From positions 1-64,000 of the forward strand of contig JAXGGA010004422.1 in NCBI GenBank assembly GCA_038373865.1: a stretch of DNA of 64,000 nt, in the 5' to 3' direction. The stretch is from Uloborus plumipes. Taxonomy: Eukaryota; Arthropoda; Arachnida; Araneae; Uloboridae. A program made the position numbers and the translations under genes. Numbering within the stretch: position 1 is the stretch's first letter; each line of letters opens with the position of its first letter. A model generated the notes under the pieces. That model was given only the letters and a program-made list of their open reading frames with translations, made no database searches and had not been told where the DNA came from. Positions 59,370 to 64,000 of this stretch are shown here, piece after piece.

Positions 59370-60786
59370 AACTCATGTTTGTGATCATTGCAACACCATG
59401 AAGGAATCGTCATAATTAAATAAAATTTAATACACAGTTGAGTGAAATGGTACAAATAAATGATTAAACTTAAAAAGCAAACAAACAATTAAAAAATATT
59501 ATATACAATTAGTATTTTATGTAGCCACCACGCGCTGCAATAAGTGCTTCTACGCGACGTGGCATGGAGTCAAACAAATTTTTAATGTCTGCCTGATCAA
59601 GAGCATTCCATACTGTTTGTATGCGTTGAAAAGTTCGCCTGTAGAAGCAGCAGGACGAGGATCACGAACGAGACGCCCGCCGACCAACGAAATCCTACAC
59701 TTGTTCAATCAACGACATATCCGGGGAATACGCTGGCCAAGGAAGAAGCTGTATTTGCCGCGATGCAAGAAAAGATTGAACTGTCCTGGCGACATGAGGG
59801 TGGGCATTATCCTGCTGAAATACAGCGCCAGGCAAGCCTTGATGGAAGGGGATAGCTTGGGGCTGTAGAACTTCACTGATGTAACGGTTGCTGTTCAGGT
59901 TACTCACAATTCATAGCAATTGAGATCGTCCGTGATATGATATGGCACCCCAGAACATGACTCCAGATATTCCTCCACTGTGACGCTCGATAATGCACTC
60001 TGGAAGGTGGCGTTCACCGGCATAGCGTCGGAAGCGAATGCAACCATCATAGTACCACAAATTAAAGCGAGATTCATCAGAAAACACAACATACTGCCAA
60101 TCAGCACGGCAGTTCTTATGCTGATTAGCCCATTGTAGCCGCGGGTGACGAAGGTTTAGCGTGAGGGGGATCCTGTATAAAGGAGTCCTTGCGCGCAGTC
60201 CACGCTGCATCAGACGCCTACGAATTGAGGAAGCATACAATGAAACACCTGTAGCTGTTGACCACTGTGCTGCCAGTTGTCTAGAAGAAGCTGTGCGGTC
60301 CGTCAGCGCCATGGTGCCTATCATCGCGGGCGGACGTCATATTTCGGGGTCCACTCCCCGATTTCCGGGTTGTCCGACACTCGTCCGTCCACTGCTTCCA
60401 AACACGCATAAATGTGCTGCTGTTACGCTGCACACGAGCGGCTACTTCACGATAAGACAATCCAGCTTCACGAAGGTCGATGATTCTCCCCCGTTCAAAC
60501 TCCGTAAGTTGTTGAAACCTCGCTCTTTTTCATCGAAGAGGCATAAGCAATGTCTAAGCTAACATTTATCACAAGCAGATAACCACCTATAACCATACAC
60601 GCCTTGCTGCAGCCGTCTATTTATTCAGATAAATCCGGCCTTCAGAGGGTGCTGCTCAGCGTGCGCATGAGCTACGAGTCTAAAACTCTAATCATTTGCG
60701 TATCATACCCTACTTTGCATTAGCTGAAAATTTCAGCCCATTCGCGCAAGTCCTTCATGGTGTTGCAATTTTAACAAACATGAGTT
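59370..60786 (-). mobile_element. Tc1-like transposon, nearly full length
   Basis: Inverted ends AACTCATGTTTG and, slightly inside, ATTGCAACACCATGAAGGA, with TA outside (59368-59369 and 60787-60788). The 1417-bp length is normal for a complete Tc1-like element carrying a single transposase gene. The inserted gene is decayed (see next entry). The element interrupts a 135-bp tandem repeat, so the empty site can be reconstructed by comparison with 37255-37530. Confidence 0.9.
59509..60544 (-). pseudogene. Tc1-like DD34E transposase, decayed
   Basis: It starts at ATG 60542-60544 with MPLR, then a TGA, then a helix-turn-helix region (FQQLTEFERGRIIDLREAGL, SYREVAARVQRNSSTFMRVW). It changes frame near 60320 and continues through TASSRQLAAQWSTATGVSLY, ASSIRRRL and LYRIPLTLNLRHPRLQWA to the first catalytic Asp in VVFSDESRFNLW. 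The conserved AGERHLPECIIERHSGG, GVMFWGAISY and YHGRSQLL follow. After a TGA at 59911-59913 come the second Asp in FQQDNAHPH and the Glu in SPDMSLIEQV, 34 residues apart. A TAG replaces the following Trp, and another frame change precedes the C-terminal end ALIAARGGYIKY and its stop (59509-59511). At least three stops, mostly CGA-to-TGA type, and two frame changes make it inactive. Intact relatives are about 340 residues long. Confidence 0.93.
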
Positions 60787-61035
60787 TAGTATTAAATACA
60801 TTACTTTTATATTCGCTAAGAACGTGAGTTTTATATTTTTTTTTTATAATTACATATAAACAACTGAAACTTATAATACATCAGCATGTAATATAGTTTA
60901 GCATTTAGTACTAATACTAGTGTTAAATATATTACATTTATATTTATAAAGAACGGGAATTTTATCTTTTATTCAGAGTTACATTCATACAAATAAACAA
61001 GCAAGTAAACCCACATGCGAAACTAATAAAAGCGT

Positions 61036-62604
61036 ATTAAAAATAAAGCCCAATGTCTTGCAAGAACTAAGCTTCACCAAAATTTCTGCTTCTGAATTGA
61101 AAGCTCTCTTGTCGTCAACAATTTTCTCTTATTAACGTAATCCATCAGTCCTTGCGCACAAAATTTTGGGGTTTTCACAGAATGCTGAAGTATTCTGTGA
61201 AGACCCGCTCTCAGGTACGAGGCAATGATAACCGTATGCCTAATTAATGAAGTTAATTAGATGCAAGCTATTCGACATATAATCAATTTTCGAAACAGAT
61301 ACTCAGCACTAACTCTGACGAATTTCTATGTAAATTCATTCAACAAGTCGTGCTCTATACCTAATATGATTCAAACCTCTTCATGTTAACATACTCTTTG
61401 GGGAAATTAGTCTTGTTAAAGGGCGAGTTACTTTCCAAGTATGATGATCGGCCTTTCCTGAATAGTATTTTCTAAAGTGGAATATTAACAAGCAGGGTAA
61501 ATCACTCATGTAACTGATAATTAGGAATGGTTGTATTATTTTTTTGTGTTAAAGAGGATGATTGATATTAACTTCGAAACATCATTACCTCAGCCTCAAT
61601 TAAAGAAATTGATACGTGGAAATATTTCGATCTTCTGATTCACAAAGTTCATTTTAAGTATGAAATGCTATATGAAGAGTATTATTAAATGTTAAAGGTG
61701 CAGACCAACAATGAATTATTATTAATTCTTGATTGTGCGTCGTGAATAGTAAAATGATATAGCACGGCCGTTTAGAAAAAAAGTAGGATAAAATAAAAAA
61801 AAACGGTTGTATCTTAACTACATTCTCTGATTCGAGCCCTCTTAAACTATAAAAACATATTTAGAACTGACATGAACATTGAAAGTAACTGACATTTAGA
61901 TAATGTAAAATAAGAATTTTTTTATCTTGAATTTTATGTCTATTTTGAGGGGTCTAACAGCTTAGAAGTTAAAAAATTACATTAATCATGCCCATTGCGT
62001 TATTCACATACCCATTGTGCCATTCAATGTCCATTTTACCATTTACATGCCTTCAAAAAAAAAATAAAAATGCAAAAACTCTATATAATACAAACTAAGC
62101 TCTGCTGATATTTTATTTTAATTATACAACTTATAAAGCATTTTCCTGGGTTTTGTTTTTTAAGTTTTTAATTTAAAATTAATTTTTTGAAATCTACATA
62201 TTAGAAACATTCCCGTATTTGTAGAATCACCCCTTTCATCTTTTGACCGTAAATTCTAAGTGATTGGTAAGTAAATAATTGTTAATACAATTTTTTAAAC
62301 TAAGTGTTTGCATAACGGACGTGGGTTTTGCATGGCATTTCAGAAAAAAAAAGGATTTAATACAAAATGTGCACTGCTATTATTATGAAGTTCAAATTAT
62401 AGAATGGTCTGGCTCATCATTTAACACCAACATTGTATCTGTGGGTAAGTTACAATTTTTGTAATAATTGCTCAAAATAATGATAATAATTTCGCTATGT
62501 AATAATTAATAGTTAAAAATTAAAGTTATTCTGATGAACAACAATACATATAGATTCAAAAACTTTAGATTTTGTTTAGTCACTTTTTCAATCTTTAGTT
62601 TAAT
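61036..62604. other. AT-rich stretch without a gene
   Basis: No coding region is supported. A 10-bp stem TTCACAGAAT/ATTCTGTGAA with an 8-nt loop lies at 61174-61201. Confidence 0.5.
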
Positions 62605-62952
62605 ACTAGCTGCCAGGGCAGCTAGATTAGCTTCCTGCGGCATGTTGATGCATAACGTCTCCCCTCTCTAACTTTTACCTCATTCTGAAGTTATATTATT
62701 TGATATAATTTAATGTTCATTCGATTTCAAGACATACCACGCACGTGGCCCGGGGTTGCACGGGCACTTCGTGCCCTGAAAGTAGTGAGAAAAAAATTTA
62801 AAGAAACTACTCCCCGCCAAGGCGGCTCGCTTACAGGCGCTTCACGCCTTTACTTTTTTCCTATATAAAAAAAATCATTCGAATTATTGAGATGCTTCAC
62901 GCCTTCAAGATGGTGAGGAAAGTTTCAGTAAGTTCAGCTCGCTCAAAGGAAA
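62605..62952 (-). mobile_element. Helitron-like 3' end with stacked small hairpins
   Basis: Read on the minus strand the block ends TGGCAGCTAG-T at 62605, the same CAGCTAGT terminus as the Helitron ending at 26035. It is preceded by the palindrome CTAGCTGCCCTGGCAGCTAG. Farther in are several small GC-rich hairpins: GGGCACGAAGTGCCC, GGCGTGAAGCGCC, GCCGCCTTGGCGG and CCACGTGCGTGG. It adjoins the reverse copy of the 147-bp-unit element. Whether both belong to one Helitron continuing past the window end cannot be seen. Confidence 0.5.
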
Positions 62953-64000
62953 CAAGAAGTTCTGTCAAGAACTAAACGAACCTACTTTCCCGTACATCGA
63001 TATCGGCATTCTAGCATCTGATCATTGTTCTCTTAATTATCTGAGACTAAAAATTATGTCAAACATACCTTTTTAGCACTTAAAGCTGATTTCTAAAAGC
63101 AAAATATACCCCTCTCATCAGATGAAATAAACACATAAAAAGTAAATAAATGAATAAAAAAGTTTTGTCGCACCTTTTAAAGAATGTAACTGTTACAGTT
63201 CTTCCGTAGAAAAATTCCTCAATTGTTTTCAAAAAAAAAAAATTAAAAGTACAAAGTACATCAAAACACATTTTATCAAAGAAAGGAAAAAAAAAAGAAA
63301 AAAAAACTCGTCCGTTGATAAAATGTCTCGAATTTCACTTTTAATCCGTTGCCAGTTGTTAAATACAAATAAAGAATAAAACACCCTTGTGAATGAAACA
63401 TTTTTATTACAAAAAAAATCGTCTGCCAAAAATAATAATAATAATAAATAAATAAAATAAAACAAATGAATAAATAAACAAAAAATCGTCTGCACAGTCA
63501 GTCATTTTTTTCTGAGCCTGCATTTCCGCCATGTTTGCGGAGTCGGAGTCGGAATCAGAGTCCTCACAGAAGATTACTCAGAAAAATACTTTGCAAACAT
63601 TATTTATCAAAACCATTTTCTTACAAAGTTAGTTTGAAGGAAATCCGACTTTAAGTTCAGGATCAACATTCAACTTAAATTCCCCGTAGGTGCTAATGTT
63701 AAATTTTTTTTCTGAAAGCATCGTGGGACAGGTTGTTTGAACGGTTCAAAGTTGAACTAAAAATTCTTCAAATCGAAAAATCAAATATCGGAATGAGCTG
63801 TACTCTCCGAGATCTTTCCAACAAAAAAAAAAAGTTTATTCCATTCGGATGGTTCACTCAGAAGTTATTAGGTGGGGAAAGGTTGCTTGAACGGTTCAAT
63901 GTTGAACGAAAAAATGTTCAAATTGAAAATTTAAATACGGTAATGAAGTATCCTTGCTGAGATCCTTCGAACAAAAAAAAAAAAGTTTATTTAAATCGGA
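62953..64000 (-). mobile_element. repeat element with 147-bp tandem units, copy 2 (runs off the window)
   Basis: This is the reverse complement of 21262-22856. It has AAGTTCTGTCAAGAACT and CCTACTTTCCCGTACATC at its low end, then the same mid-section (CCCTCTCATCAGATG, CCGTTGCCAGTTGTTAAATA, the CATTTCCGCCATG tract and GGAGTCGGAGTCGG). At least two tandem units follow from 63733. The open frames here are shadows of repeat sequence. Confidence 0.8.

Larger units (their letters stand above)
59340..61035 (-). repeat. 135-bp tandem repeat, reverse copy, interrupted by Tc1-like element
   Basis: Sequence at 60788-61035 is the reverse complement of the repeat at 37255-37530, including TTTTATCTTTTATTCAGAGT and CCCACATGCGAAACTAATAA. 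The repeat resumes on the other side of the Tc1-like element at 59340-59369 (GTTTAGCTTTTAGAATTAAT). The element therefore landed in a pre-existing repeat unit. Confidence 0.75.

Noticed and set aside
60161..60562. 133-residue plus-strand open frame
   Set aside because: It is the antisense shadow of the Tc1-like transposase N-terminal half.
61174..61201. Hairpin as microRNA precursor
   Set aside because: The stem is only 10 bp with no extension, too short for a precursor.
1..64000. tRNA, rRNA or host exons
   Set aside because: I saw no cloverleaf with a GGTTCGA-type T arm, no rRNA core segments and no conserved protein blocks other than transposon remnants. A splice-aware gene search or RNA data could still reveal exons I missed.

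Overview
This is a eukaryotic, strongly AT-rich stretch that is essentially all non-coding. I recognise no host gene, exon, tRNA or rRNA in 64 kb. The mixture of mobile DNA (Tc1-like and mariner elements with TA duplications, Helitrons with TCTCTAC...CTAG ends, hAT elements, a Gypsy pol scrap, a solo LTR, and hammerhead-ribozyme repeats of the kind known from Penelope-like elements) fits an arthropod. I lean towards an arachnid, but that is inference and the sequence does not prove it.

Layout. 0-6.3 kb: a 1.5 kb foldback element, a decayed Gypsy integrase end and two MITEs. 6.3-12.4 kb: AT-rich, nothing firm. 12.4-21 kb: a 1.7 kb inverted-terminal element full of a GTAAGTGCGTACC phrase, a solo LTR with perfect 5-bp duplications, and two smaller palindromic elements. 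21-31 kb: a 1.6 kb element with 147-bp tandem units, a 1.57 kb foldback, a hAT end, a Helitron, a 0.77 kb short element and a 2.4 kb foldback. 31.7-37 kb: two insertions of a 273-bp hammerhead-ribozyme unit. 37-47 kb: hAT elements, a second GGGTGA-ended 1.6 kb element, more MITEs and a minus-strand Helitron carrying nested insertions. 47-52.4 kb: a second copy of the 1.56 kb foldback, then a 2.9 kb foldback built of 171-bp satellite units, each with a TGACGTCA octamer. 54.7-56.3 kb: a near-perfect 1.66 kb palindrome. 58.4-60.8 kb: the only recognisable transposases, a mariner with its catalytic core deleted and a decayed Tc1-like gene, both on the minus strand. 62.6-64 kb: a Helitron-like end and a reversed copy of the 21-22.8 kb element.

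Nothing here acts as a host pathway. The most interesting system is the pair of ribozyme insertions at 31.75-32.16 and 36.01-36.99 kb. Each 273-bp unit carries a type I hammerhead motif: a CTGAGGA box, stem II, a GAAAC box, a GTC cleavage triplet and a long stem I with an internal loop. Base changes between the loci are compensated in stem I and in the palindromic stem III. Both loci sit between 10-13 bp direct repeats, and the tandem units run exactly from predicted cleavage site to predicted cleavage site. This matches small non-autonomous retroelements (retrozymes) thought to depend on Penelope-like elements.

A second theme is the number of long foldbacks. Six structures of 1.5-2.9 kb would each fold into long hairpin RNA if transcribed, and four of them are flanked by TA.
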